Source of the DNA: Thermomonospora echinospora
GTDB lineage: Bacteria; Actinomycetota; Actinomycetes; Streptosporangiales; Streptosporangiaceae
Direction of reading: 5' to 3'
DNA length: 64,000 bases
Assembly: GCF_900108175.1 (NCBI RefSeq)
Contig: NZ_FNVO01000012.1
Coordinates: 62,001 to 126,000 of the forward strand
In this document: positions 1 to 7,766 of the stretch, piece after piece
Numbering within the stretch: the stretch's first letter is position 1
Layout: the number at the start of each line of letters is the position of its first letter
Translations under genes and position numbers: made by a program
The notes under the pieces: generated by a model
Databases searched by the model: none
What the model saw: only the letters and a program-made list of their open reading frames with translations
Told to the model about the DNA's origin: nothing

Positions 1-52
1 GGCGGGCCTGGCCGTGATGCTGCTGCTGTTGCGGGGCTCGGACCTGGCCTGA
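1..52 (+). CDS. C-terminal tail of an unidentified protein (partial)
   Basis: The open frame enters from the left edge and ends at TGA 50-52. The visible tail reads AGLAVMLLLLRGSDLA, a short hydrophobic stretch followed by a polar end, as at the C-terminus of a membrane protein. The family cannot be named from 16 residues. It converges on the ligase gene that follows. Confidence 0.4.
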   Translation, partial: AGLAVMLLLLRGSDLA

Positions 53-87
53 GCCCGGACGGTACGGGGCGGTCAGGGCGGCGCCGG

Positions 88-1206
88 TCAGGCCAGTTCC
101 AGGACGCTCAGGACGGTGCGGGCGGTGTGGCCCCCCTCTTGCTCGGCGATGGCCAGGGCGGTGCCGGTGTCCAGGTCGTCGAGCAGCGCCGCGGTGGCCG
201 CCTCCTCGGCCGCCGGCGCCGAGCCCGGACGGCCCGCCGCGGTGTGCAGCCGGTCCAGGCGCGCCGCGGCGGCGGGCAGGTCGTCGGGGGAGTAGTCCCA
301 CTCCTGCGCCCACGGCCTGCTCAGCAGGGCCAGCCGGATCACCGAGGCCGGGTGGTCGCGCAGCAGGTCGGCGACGAAGACCAGGTTGCCGGTCGACTTG
401 GCCATCTTGACGCCGTCCTTGCGGACCACGCCGACGTGCAGCCAGGAGCGGGCGAAGGGACGTACCCCCGTCATCGCCTCGGCCAGGGCCGCCTCGTAGG
501 CGTGGTGCGGGAAGCGCAGGTCGGCCCCGCCGGCGTGCAGGTCGAGGGCGGGACCGAAGGTCGTCATGGCCATGGCCGCGCACTCGGCGTGCCACCCCGG
601 CCGCCCGGGGCTCCACGGGCTCGGCCAGGCCGGCTCCCCGCTGGTGGAGGGCCGCCAGACGGCGATGTCGAAGGGGTCGTCCTTGAGCGGGTCGTCCGGG
701 TCGTCGCCGTACTCGGCCAGCAGGTCCAGGGCGGCCTGCCGGTCCAGCCCGGCCCGGGCGGGGACGTCGGCCCCCCGGAAGTACACCGCGCCCTCGCGCA
801 GGTAGGCGTGGCCGAGGTCGAGCAGGGCCTGGGCGAGCGCGATCACCTCGCGGACGTGGTTGTGCGCGCGGGGCTGGTGGGTGACCGGGTGCACGCCGAG
901 GGAGGCCATGTCCTGCTCGAAGTAGTACTGCTGGACGGCGGCGAAGCTGTCGTAGGGGCTGCCGGCGCGGTGCGCGGCGCGGGTCAGCACGTCGTCGACG
1001 TCGGTGACGTTGCGGCAGACCTCCACGCTGTTCCCGGCGTGGCGGAGGACCTGGGCGGCCACGTCGGCCCACACGAAGGTCCTGGCGTGGCCGAGGTGGG
1101 TGGTGTCGTACGGGGTGATCCCGCAGACGTACATCCTGGCGTGCCCGATGGCGGGCAGCGGCCGTCCGCCGAGCCGCAGCGAGGGAGCGGTGGAGTCTGG
1201 ATGCAC
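88..1206 (-). CDS. MshC/CysS-type cysteine ligase paralogue
   Basis: This is a class I aminoacyl-tRNA-synthetase-fold enzyme of 372 residues. Residues 26-41 (YVCGITPYD then HLGHA) match the MshC variant of the nucleotide-binding motif rather than the CPTVYD form of true CysRS, and KMAKS lies at 267-271. The zinc site of the family is present: Cys28, Cys in WHAEC, His in RFPHH and the following Glu. MshC joins cysteine to GlcN-inositol in mycothiol synthesis; CysRS charges tRNA. At 372 residues it is shorter than usual MshC (about 410) and lacks the CysRS C-terminal extension. The start is GTG 1206 with an AGGAGG-type site 11 bases upstream. No mycothiol genes are adjacent, so this may be a second copy with another amine acceptor. 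Family is sure, exact substrate is not. Confidence 0.8.
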   Translation of the reverse strand: MHPDSTAPSLRLGGRPLPAIGHARMYVCGITPYDTTHLGHARTFVWADVAAQVLRHAGNSVEVCRNVTDVDDVLTRAAHRAGSPYDSFAAVQQYYFEQDMASLGVHPVTHQPRAHNHVREVIALAQALLDLGHAYLREGAVYFRGADVPARAGLDRQAALDLLAEYGDDPDDPLKDDPFDIAVWRPSTSGEPAWPSPWSPGRPGWHAECAAMAMTTFGPALDLHAGGADLRFPHHAYEAALAEAMTGVRPFARSWLHVGVVRKDGVKMAKSTGNLVFVADLLRDHPASVIRLALLSRPWAQEWDYSPDDLPAAAARLDRLHTAAGRPGSAPAAEEAATAALLDDLDTGTALAIAEQEGGHTARTVLSVLELA

Positions 1207-1329
1207 GGGTGGTCTCTCCTCCTACACGGGGCCGGGGCTGCCGTTCTCGGCCCTGTCCAAGGTACTTGCCCGCCGGGCGGGTCCCGCCCGGCGTCCCTTC
1301 ACCAGGGCGGACGCGTGGGGTGCGTCACG

Positions 1330-1376
1330 TTGACACCCGAGGGACACTGAGACAAATTCAAGTAACTGTCTACTTA
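1330..1376 (+). promoter_or_regulatory. Promoter region with small inverted repeat
   Basis: A perfect -35 TTGACA (1330-1335) is followed 17 bases later by CAAATT (1353-1358). A second possible pair is GAGACA (1349-1354) and TACTTA (1371-1376). An inverted repeat AAGTA-6-TACTT overlaps this area and could be an operator. It drives the oxygenase gene rightward; the leftward ligase gene shares the interval. Confidence 0.5.
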
Positions 1377-1426
1377 TGCACTGGAGGGGTGGGGCCGTCG
1401 CGGCGCCGCCGGAAAGGCCGCACGAG

Positions 1427-2272
1427 GTGACGTCGACCGCTGTGACCCCGCTCGGGCCGGACTCGCTGACCTGGCGCTTCTTCGGCGACACCCGGCTGCT
1501 GCTGGTCGGCCCCCGGGCCGCCGTGCTGCAGAACATGCTGCCCGCGCTCGGCCAGGGCGTGCTCGACCACTCGGTGTTCTTCTCCGAGACGTTCGCCCGG
1601 CTCAGGCGCTCGGCCGGACCGATCCTGAACACCGTGTACGGCGGGGACGAGGCGGCCGCGACGGGACGGCGGGTCCGCGACTACCACACCGAGATCAAGG
1701 GCACCATGCCCGACGGCTCCCGCTACCACGCCCTGGACCCGGAGACCTACTACTGGGCGCACGCCACGTTCGTGGACCACATGCTGTACGGCGTCGAGAC
1801 GTTCATCCGCCCCCTGTCGGAGGGGGAGAGACGGCGGATCTACGAGGAGTCCAGGACCTGGTTCCGCCTCTACGGGGTCAGCGACCGGGCCATGCCCGAG
1901 GACTGGAAGGGCTTCCAGGCGTACTGGAAGCACATGCTCGAAGAGGTGATCGTCCCGCACAAGACCGCCAGGTACGGCGTCGGCTACGCCACCAAGGGCC
2001 TGCCCGCCCCGCCGAAGGTCCCCGCCCGGTTGTGGCGGGCCGTCAGCCCGCCGCTGAACGGGATCGCCTCCTTCCTCACCATCGGCGGTATGCCCCCCGC
2101 CGCCCGTGAGCCGCTCGGCCTGCCCTGGAGCGCCGACGACGAGCGCCGTTACCAACGCTTCGCCGCCGCGGTACGACGCGCGGGCCGCCTGTGGCCCCTG
2201 CTCCCCGAGGCCGTGCGCTACTTCCCGCAGGCCCGCAGGGCGTTCGCCCGCACCCGCCGCACGTCCCGCTGA
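1427..2272 (+). CDS. MpaB/rubber-oxygenase-like protein (DUF2236)
   Basis: The protein belongs to the DUF2236 family, whose characterised relatives (latex-clearing protein Lcp, fungal MpaB) are haem-type oxygenases acting on hydrophobic chains. The family signature is visible: LGPDSLTWRFFGD near the N-terminus, the DYHTEIKG segment and the WAHATFVDHM segment, which hold the conserved histidines. It has no clear signal peptide. I chose GTG 1427 because GGAAAGG sits 9 bases before it; an in-frame ATG at 1376 has no ribosome site and overlaps a possible -10. With GTG 1427 the product is 281 residues. It lies between the MshC-like gene and a cytochrome b gene, but no pathway link is evident. Substrate unknown. 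Confidence 0.8.
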   Translation: MTSTAVTPLGPDSLTWRFFGDTRLLLVGPRAAVLQNMLPALGQGVLDHSVFFSETFARLRRSAGPILNTVYGGDEAAATGRRVRDYHTEIKGTMPDGSRYHALDPETYYWAHATFVDHMLYGVETFIRPLSEGERRRIYEESRTWFRLYGVSDRAMPEDWKGFQAYWKHMLEEVIVPHKTARYGVGYATKGLPAPPKVPARLWRAVSPPLNGIASFLTIGGMPPAAREPLGLPWSADDERRYQRFAAAVRRAGRLWPLLPEAVRYFPQARRAFARTRRTSR

Positions 2273-2481
2273 CCCGCCGCGGGCGAGGCCGCCGAGCGAC
2301 CGCCGTCCGGAGGACCGAGGCCGCCGCGGGCTCGGGCAATGCCGGGGGATCCTTTGTCCAAAGGATTCCCTATCTGGGGAAACGTGGCGTTCTGGCTGCT
2401 GTTCGCCCGGGTACGAGGGCGGGAACCCGCGGCCCTCTTCCGCGGCCGCGGTCACTTGTCCGGTGGGCAGGAGGAGCGGGC

Positions 2482-4125
2482 GTGACCAATCCGCAAAGGC
2501 CCGGGAAGACTCTCAGGCTGCTGAAGGAACAGGGCCGGGCGGTCGACGACCGGTACGGCGGCGCGAAGTTCGGGGCCAAGGCGATCAAGAAGGCGTTCCC
2601 CGACCACTGGAGCTTCCTGCTGGGCGAGATCGCGCTGTACTCGTTCGCGATCCTCGTGCTGACGGGGGTCTTCCTGACCTTCTTCTTCCGGCCCAGCGCC
2701 ACGGAGATGATCTACCACGGCTCGTACGCCCCGCTGAACGGCGTGCGGATGACGGAGGCGTACGCCTCGACGCTGGACCTGTCCTTCGACGTGCGCGGCG
2801 GGCTGCTGATGCGGCAGGTCCACCACTGGGCGACGCTGATCTTCCTGGCCGCCATCCTGGCCCACATGCTGCGGAACTTCTTCACCGGGGCGTTCCGCAA
2901 GCCCCGCGAGGGCAACTGGGTGATCGGGGTGGTGCTGTTCCTCCTGGTGCTGCTGAACGGGCTGTTCGGGTACTCGCTGCCGGACGACCTGCTGTCCGGG
3001 ACGGGGGTGCGCATCCTGGCGGGGGTGCTGCTGGCCCTCCCGCTGGTCGGCTCGTACCTGACGATGTTCGTGTTCGGGGGCGAGTTCCCCGGCGACGCCT
3101 TCATCCCGCGGCTGTTCACGGTGCACGTGCTGCTGATTCCGGGGATCCTGGCGGCGCTGATCCCGCTGCACGCCGTCGTGCTCACCTGGCGGCAGACCCA
3201 CACCACCTTCCCCGGCCGGGGCGCCACCGACACCACGCAGAAGGGGTATCCCTTCTTCCCGGTGTTCGTCGCCAAGACCACCGCGTACCTGTTCTGGACG
3301 TTCGGGGTCATCGCGTTGCTGGCCACGTTCTTCCAGATCAACCCGGTGTGGCTGTACGGGCCGTACGACCCGGGGGCGATCAGCGCGGGCTCCCAGCCGG
3401 ATTGGTACATGGGCTTCCTGGACGGCTCGCTGCGGCTGATGCCCGGCTGGGAGATCGACTTCCTGGGCCACACGCTGCCGATGAGCGTGCTGATACCCGC
3501 GCTGGTCATCCCCGGGCTGCTGTTCACCGGACTGATCGTGTACCCGTGGCTGGAACGCTGGGTCACCGGCGACCACGAGGTCCACAACGTGCTGGACCGG
3601 CCCCGCGACGTGCCCGTCCGCACCGGCATCGGCATCGGCGGCGTCGTCTTCTACGGGGTGCTGTGGCTGGCCGGCGCCAGTGACATCATCGCCAAGACCT
3701 TCCACGTCCCGCTGTACGGCACCATCTGGTTCTTCCGGATCGCCCTGCTGGTGGGGCCGGTCATCGGCTACTTCGTCGCCTACCGCATCTGCCTGGGCCT
3801 GCAGCGCCGCGACCGCGCGATGCTGGAGCACGGCGTGGAGACCGGCGTCATCGTGATGGCGCCCGACGGCAAGTTCGGCGAACTGGAGGCGCCGCTCTCC
3901 CGGGACCTGGCCTCGCCGCTCGTCGAGAGACGGCGGCCGACCGCGCTCCCGCTGAGCCGCCCGGAGCTCCCCGGCGTCCGGGCGCCGCGGGCCCGCGGCG
4001 GGCTCACCACCCGGTTCAGGATGGAGCTCAACCAGATCTTCATACGCGACCTGTGGGAGGCGACGAAGCCTCGCCCCGACGGCGAGGTCCGCAGCGAGGA
4101 GGAGCAGCGGGCCCTGGAGAAGTGA
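2482..4125 (+). CDS. qcrB: Orphan cytochrome bc1 complex cytochrome b subunit
   Basis: This is a full-length actinobacterial cytochrome b (547 residues), the membrane subunit that oxidises menaquinol in the bcc complex. His114 and His128 (VHHWA, AHMLRNF) and His215 and His230 (FTVHVLL, PLHAVVL) are the expected ligands of the two b haems. The quinol-site motif appears as PDWYMGF. Both halves of cytochrome b are present, followed by a polar tail of about 120 residues as in other actinobacteria. GTG 2482 follows GGAGGAG at the right spacing. What is odd is the setting: qcrC, qcrA and ctaE, which normally accompany qcrB, are absent here. It may be a second copy or work with subunits coded elsewhere. 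The CtaG gene downstream converges on it. Confidence 0.92.
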   Translation: MTNPQRPGKTLRLLKEQGRAVDDRYGGAKFGAKAIKKAFPDHWSFLLGEIALYSFAILVLTGVFLTFFFRPSATEMIYHGSYAPLNGVRMTEAYASTLDLSFDVRGGLLMRQVHHWATLIFLAAILAHMLRNFFTGAFRKPREGNWVIGVVLFLLVLLNGLFGYSLPDDLLSGTGVRILAGVLLALPLVGSYLTMFVFGGEFPGDAFIPRLFTVHVLLIPGILAALIPLHAVVLTWRQTHTTFPGRGATDTTQKGYPFFPVFVAKTTAYLFWTFGVIALLATFFQINPVWLYGPYDPGAISAGSQPDWYMGFLDGSLRLMPGWEIDFLGHTLPMSVLIPALVIPGLLFTGLIVYPWLERWVTGDHEVHNVLDRPRDVPVRTGIGIGGVVFYGVLWLAGASDIIAKTFHVPLYGTIWFFRIALLVGPVIGYFVAYRICLGLQRRDRAMLEHGVETGVIVMAPDGKFGELEAPLSRDLASPLVERRRPTALPLSRPELPGVRAPRARGGLTTRFRMELNQIFIRDLWEATKPRPDGEVRSEEEQRALEK

Positions 4126-4144
4126 CCCGTACCCGGCGCCGGGC

Positions 4145-4948
4145 TCACCGGCCGCTGCGCGGCGACAGGCGCCACCGCGGACCTGTGGCGGGCCGTGCGC
4201 GGGCGGGCCGAGGCCGCCAGGTGGCCAGGAGGGACAGCGCCAGCAGCATTTCGGCGATGTCGCCGCCGTAGTACATCAGCTCGCCCGCCCCGCGGAGTTG
4301 GTCGGCCGGAGCCGGGACCTGAACGAACAGCCCCGCGTACATCAACTGGGACAGGACGGCGTGGACGGTGACGGCCACGCCGAGGACGACCAGCCGTACC
4401 GGCACCGAAGGCCGGTGCGGGGCCGGATCCGGCCCGGTGATGACCCAGGCGAACAGGTAACCGGCGGCCAGGAAGTGCAGGTGCAGGAGAGGGTGCGTGC
4501 CCAGGACGCCGTACAGCGGGGTGAAGTACAGCACGCCCAGGCTTCCGACGTTCAGGGTCAGGGCGGTGACCGGATGTGTGATCACCCTGGCGGGACGGCT
4601 GCGCAGCGCCCGTCCGATCAGCCGGCCCGTACGGGGCGGGACGGAGCGCAGCACCAGCGTGATCGGGGCGGCCAGCACCAGCCCGAGCGGGGCCACCATC
4701 CCGATCAGCAGATGCTGGAGCATGTGACCGCGGAAGTCGCCCTCCGCCCACGGCGACAGGCCGGGGGTCAGGCCCACCGCGAGCACGGCGCATCCAGCCA
4801 GGAAGCTCACCGTGCGCCGGCCGCTCCAGTCCCGGTCCCGTACCGCCAGCAGCACGTAACCCGCGGCGGCGACCGCCACGGCGACCAGCGGGAGCAGCAC
4901 GGCCAGCAGTGGTGAGCCATGGCCGTGACCCCCGTGCGCGGGCGTCAT
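4145..4948 (-). CDS. ctaG: Cytochrome c oxidase assembly protein, CtaG family
   Basis: A 267-residue polytopic membrane protein of the Caa3_CtaG family, thought to help deliver copper to the CuB site of haem-copper oxidases. The sequence has a histidine-rich start (MTPAHGGHGHGSP), a run of membrane segments, and the typical histidine-bearing stretches GHMLQHLLIGM, HPLLHLHFLAAGYLF and the YYGGDIAEM segment near the end. ATG 4948 overlaps the stop of the upstream DUF2243 gene by four bases (ATGA), so the two are translationally coupled. The arginine-rich tail is cytoplasmic by its charge. The same-strand pair faces the orphan qcrB, giving a small respiratory island. Confidence 0.88.
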   Translation of the reverse strand: MTPAHGGHGHGSPLLAVLLPLVAVAVAAAGYVLLAVRDRDWSGRRTVSFLAGCAVLAVGLTPGLSPWAEGDFRGHMLQHLLIGMVAPLGLVLAAPITLVLRSVPPRTGRLIGRALRSRPARVITHPVTALTLNVGSLGVLYFTPLYGVLGTHPLLHLHFLAAGYLFAWVITGPDPAPHRPSVPVRLVVLGVAVTVHAVLSQLMYAGLFVQVPAPADQLRGAGELMYYGGDIAEMLLALSLLATWRPRPARARPATGPRWRLSPRSGR

Positions 4949-5493
4949 CTCGCGGTCTCCGGCGCGCCGATCTCCACGGGAGCCGCGCCATGCTGCAACG
5001 CCCAGCCACCGGCCACCAGCAGTGCGCCGAGGACCAGGAAACCGATGTCCCACCAGGTCTGGTACGCGTCGGTGCGCACATGGTGGATGCCCAGGACGTG
5101 GTGGTCGACGATCCCCTCGATCAGGTTGAACAGCCCCCAGCCGACCAGCACCCAGCCCCACAGCTTCCGGGAGGTCCACAGCCGGCCCCGGGCGTGCGTG
5201 ACCCGCGAGTACAGCAGTGCCAGGCCGGTCAGCACCAGCAGCCAGGTGACCGCGTGGAAGAACCCGTCCCACATCGTGTTGATCTGCAGGCCGTGCACCG
5301 TGTTCGCCGGGTAGTACCGCACCCCGATGCGGGCGGTGTCCGTGCTGGTGAGCATGTGATGCCACTGCAGGATCTGGTGCAGCAGGATGCCGTCGACGAA
5401 GCCGCCGAGGCCCGCCCCCAGGAGGATCCCGGGAAGGCCGATCCGCGCCGCCCGCCGTTCCCGCCCGGCCGTCGTCTCTGAACCGATCACCAT
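4945..5493 (-). CDS. DUF2243 four-helix membrane protein
   Basis: A 182-residue membrane protein of the DUF2243 family. About four membrane segments are visible, with family-typical histidines: GGFVDGILLHQILQWHHM, DGFFHA, and DHHVLGIHH. These suggest metal or haem binding but this is inference. In many bacteria DUF2243 genes sit next to ctaG-like genes, as here, where the stop overlaps the ctaG start (ATGA). The product probably acts in the membrane in oxidase assembly or copper handling. ATG 5493 is the first start after the divergent region. Confidence 0.85.
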   Translation of the reverse strand: MVIGSETTAGRERRAARIGLPGILLGAGLGGFVDGILLHQILQWHHMLTSTDTARIGVRYYPANTVHGLQINTMWDGFFHAVTWLLVLTGLALLYSRVTHARGRLWTSRKLWGWVLVGWGLFNLIEGIVDHHVLGIHHVRTDAYQTWWDIGFLVLGALLVAGGWALQHGAAPVEIGAPETAR

Positions 5494-5631
5494 GGAGGCG
5501 CTCTACCCCTCCGCAGTGGATCTGGCACACAAAGTGATCGACGCCGTCCGTCCGAGGACGCGTCCTGCGTCCCGATGTCCGATACCTACAAGACACCTGG
5601 GGGCCTTGGGAGGTGAGCTGGGGCCATGACC

Positions 5632-5650
5632 TCCCCGCCCAAGGCGGGGA
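5632..5650 (-). mobile_element. Solo IS605/TnpB-type end hairpin
   Basis: A perfect 8-bp stem with a three-base loop (TCCCCGCC-CAA-GGCGGGGA). Read on the minus strand with its flank it gives GGGAATCCCCGCCTTGGG, which matches the hairpin found at the right end of many actinobacterial IS605-group tnpB elements. No tnpB or tnpA remains nearby, so it is an isolated end or a small derivative. It ends 21 bases before the next gene and could also act as a weak terminator. Confidence 0.45.
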
Positions 5651-5671
5651 TTCCCACGTTTCAGGAGCCTG

Positions 5672-6592
5672 ATGACCACCGCACACGGCACCGGCCCGCA
5701 GGCCGGCTGGGCGGGCGTGGACCTGTCCGCCGCCGCGTCCTTCATGGCCGCCCACGCGCGCACCCTGGACCGCCGCCGCTTCCAACTGCTCACGGGCGAC
5801 ACCGACCCGTCCGCCGTCCTGGCGGCCCTGGACGGCTACCGTAACCCGGACGGCGGCTACGGCTGGGGCTTGGAGCCGGACCTGCGCTCCCCGGAAAGCC
5901 AGCCCGGCGGCGCACTGCACGCCTTCGAGACCTACGCGGACGTGACCCCGGCCAGGTCCCCGCACTCCGGCGCGCTCTGCGACTGGCTGGCGTCGGTGTC
6001 CCTGCCCGACGGCGGCCTGCCGTTCGCGTTGCCCGTGACCGACGACGCCGGCTGCGCACCCTGGTGGGCTCAGGCGGACCCCACGGTCTCCTCGCTCCAC
6101 ATCACCTCCGCCATCGCGGGCATGGCCCACCGGGTGGCCGCCCATGATCCGGCCGTCGCCGAACACTCCTGGCTCGCCCGGGCCACGCGGTACTGCCTCG
6201 AAGTGATCGAGGCCATCGACACCGCTCCGCACGCCCTCGAACTGCTCTACACGCTGCAGTTTCTCGACGCCGTCCACGACACCCACCCGGAGGCCGCGCC
6301 CCTGCTGGCCCGACTCGGCGAGTACCTCCCCGACGACGGCCTGCTGCACGTCGAGGGCGGCACCGAGGACGAGATGATGCGCCCGCTGGACTTCGCCCCG
6401 CTACCCGGCCGCCCCGTCCGGTCGCTGTTCACCCCGGACGCCATCGCCGCGGAGCTGCGCCGCCTGGCCGAAGGCCAGCAGGCCGACGGCGGCTGGACGG
6501 TCGAGTACGCCAGCTTCTCCCCGGCGGCCCGCCTCGAATGGCGCGGCTACATCACCGTGCGCTCCCTGGGGATCCTCCGCCACAACTCCTGA
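5672..6592 (+). CDS. Prenyltransferase/squalene-cyclase-fold (toroid) protein
   Basis: The 306-residue product looks like an alpha/alpha-toroid protein of the prenyltransferase/terpene-cyclase superfamily. Repeats resembling QW motifs occur near the start (NPDGGYGWGLEPD, residues about 52-64) and near the end (QADGGWTVE). There is no DxDD or comparable catalytic motif that I can see, so cyclase activity is doubtful. Such proteins are common in actinomycetes as uncharacterised, non-membrane proteins. ATG 5672 has AGGAG five bases upstream. It stands alone between the respiratory genes and an oxidoreductase; no operon partner is evident. Confidence 0.7.
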   Translation: MTTAHGTGPQAGWAGVDLSAAASFMAAHARTLDRRRFQLLTGDTDPSAVLAALDGYRNPDGGYGWGLEPDLRSPESQPGGALHAFETYADVTPARSPHSGALCDWLASVSLPDGGLPFALPVTDDAGCAPWWAQADPTVSSLHITSAIAGMAHRVAAHDPAVAEHSWLARATRYCLEVIEAIDTAPHALELLYTLQFLDAVHDTHPEAAPLLARLGEYLPDDGLLHVEGGTEDEMMRPLDFAPLPGRPVRSLFTPDAIAAELRRLAEGQQADGGWTVEYASFSPAARLEWRGYITVRSLGILRHNS

Positions 6593-6652
6593 GCGGGTAC
6601 GCCCGCCCGGCTTTCACAGCGACCGGCTGGGCGGGAGCGGGCCAGCCGGTCC

Positions 6653-6682
6653 TGACCACTGAGGTGAAACAGGTTCTACTAT
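6653..6682 (+). promoter_or_regulatory. Promoter for leaderless oxidoreductase gene
   Basis: TGACCA (6653-6658) and TACTAT (6677-6682) are 18 bases apart. The -10 element ends six bases before ATG 6689, which puts the expected transcript start on the A of the start codon. No ribosome site precedes the ATG, in line with leaderless translation. Confidence 0.5.
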
Positions 6683-6688
6683 CGGGCC

Positions 6689-7543
6689 ATGCGACATGGC
6701 ATCGTGCTCTTCACCAGCGACCGGGGCATCACGCCCGCCGCCGCCGCACAGGCCGCCGAGGCTGCCGGGTTCAACACGTTCTATGTGCCGGAGCACACGC
6801 ACATCCCGGTCCGGCGCGATGCCGCGCACCCGGTGACCGGCGACGGGGCGCTGCCGGACGACCGCTATATGCGCACGCTCGACCCGTGGGTCTCGCTGGC
6901 CTCCGCGGCCAGCGTCACCTCCAGGATCCGGCTGGCCACGGCGGTGGCCCTGCCGGTCGAGTCGGACCCGATCACCCTCGCCAAGACCATCGCCACGCTC
7001 GACCACCTGTCCGGCGGCCGTGTGACGCTCGGCGCCGGGTTCGGCTGGAACACCGACGAACTGGCCGACCACCAGGTGCCCGCGGACCGGCGGCGCACGG
7101 TGCTGCGCGAGTACGTCGAGGCCATGCGGGCGCTGTGGACGCAGGAGGAGGCGTCCTACTCCGGGGAGTTCGTCTCGTTCGGCGCCTCGTGGGCGTGGCC
7201 CAAGCCGGTCCAGCCGCATCTTCCGCTGCTGATCGGGGCCGGTGGCGGCCCGAAGACCCTCGCCTGGATCGCGGCGAACGCCGACGGCTGGATGACCACC
7301 CCCACCGAACGGGACATCACGTCCAAGGCGCAGGCCCTGCACCGGGCGTGGACGGACGCGGGCCGGGCGGGACGGCCGGAGATCTCGGTGCTGATCTCCG
7401 CACGGCCGTCACCGGAGCAGATCGACGACTGGGAGCGGGCCGGGGTCACCGAACTCATCTGGGGCCTGCCGGACAGGGCCGCCGACGAGGTCGTCGCCTT
7501 CATCGACCGGCACGCCCGGCGCCTCGGACTCGCACCGGCCTGA
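6689..7543 (+). CDS. LLM-class F420-dependent oxidoreductase
   Basis: A 284-residue luciferase-like TIM-barrel oxidoreductase, of the group that uses coenzyme F420 (or FMN). Typical features are the N-terminal strand RHGIVLF, the YVPEHTHIP segment, the conserved LDHLSGGRVTLGAGFGWN block at about 107-124, and PLLIGAGGGPKTL. The substrate is unknown; this TIGR03619-like subgroup includes many reductases and oxidases of small organic compounds. It appears to be a single-gene transcript with its own promoter directly upstream. A gap of about 220 bases separates it from acuI. Confidence 0.85.
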   Translation: MRHGIVLFTSDRGITPAAAAQAAEAAGFNTFYVPEHTHIPVRRDAAHPVTGDGALPDDRYMRTLDPWVSLASAASVTSRIRLATAVALPVESDPITLAKTIATLDHLSGGRVTLGAGFGWNTDELADHQVPADRRRTVLREYVEAMRALWTQEEASYSGEFVSFGASWAWPKPVQPHLPLLIGAGGGPKTLAWIAANADGWMTTPTERDITSKAQALHRAWTDAGRAGRPEISVLISARPSPEQIDDWERAGVTELIWGLPDRAADEVVAFIDRHARRLGLAPA

Positions 7544-7584
7544 CCGGCCGCCCGGCCCCGGTGACGCCGCCGCGCCGTGAGGGG

Positions 7585-7664
7585 TTGACGGCCCCATCTC
7601 TGCATGTAAGCATCATTCTCGTTTTAGAGAGCGTTATTCGCTCGATCTGGAATTGGCAATCCAG
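7585..7664 (+). promoter_or_regulatory. Promoter and nested inverted repeats before acuI
   Basis: This stretch is clearly more AT-rich than its surroundings. TTGACG (7585-7590) with TAAGCA 16 bases on is a possible promoter. Three adjacent inverted repeats follow: TCTC-6-GAGA (7617-7630), GAGCG-TTATT-CGCTC (7629-7643) and CTGGA-8-TCCAG (7647-7664). They lie between the promoter and the acuI start and are good operator candidates. No regulator gene is adjacent. Confidence 0.45.
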
Positions 7665-7766
7665 CATTGACATTCGAGCCGTGGTGCGAAGCCTGCATGG
7701 TGGTCGGATCGCCGCTGTCAGCGCGGAATCGCCCGGCGCGGATTGAGGAAGGACGGGCTTTTCCCG

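Noticed and set aside
127-1350. Long plus-strand frame over the MshC-like gene
   Set aside because: Low-complexity Gly/Arg/Val translation, typical shadow of the real minus-strand gene with its clear motifs.
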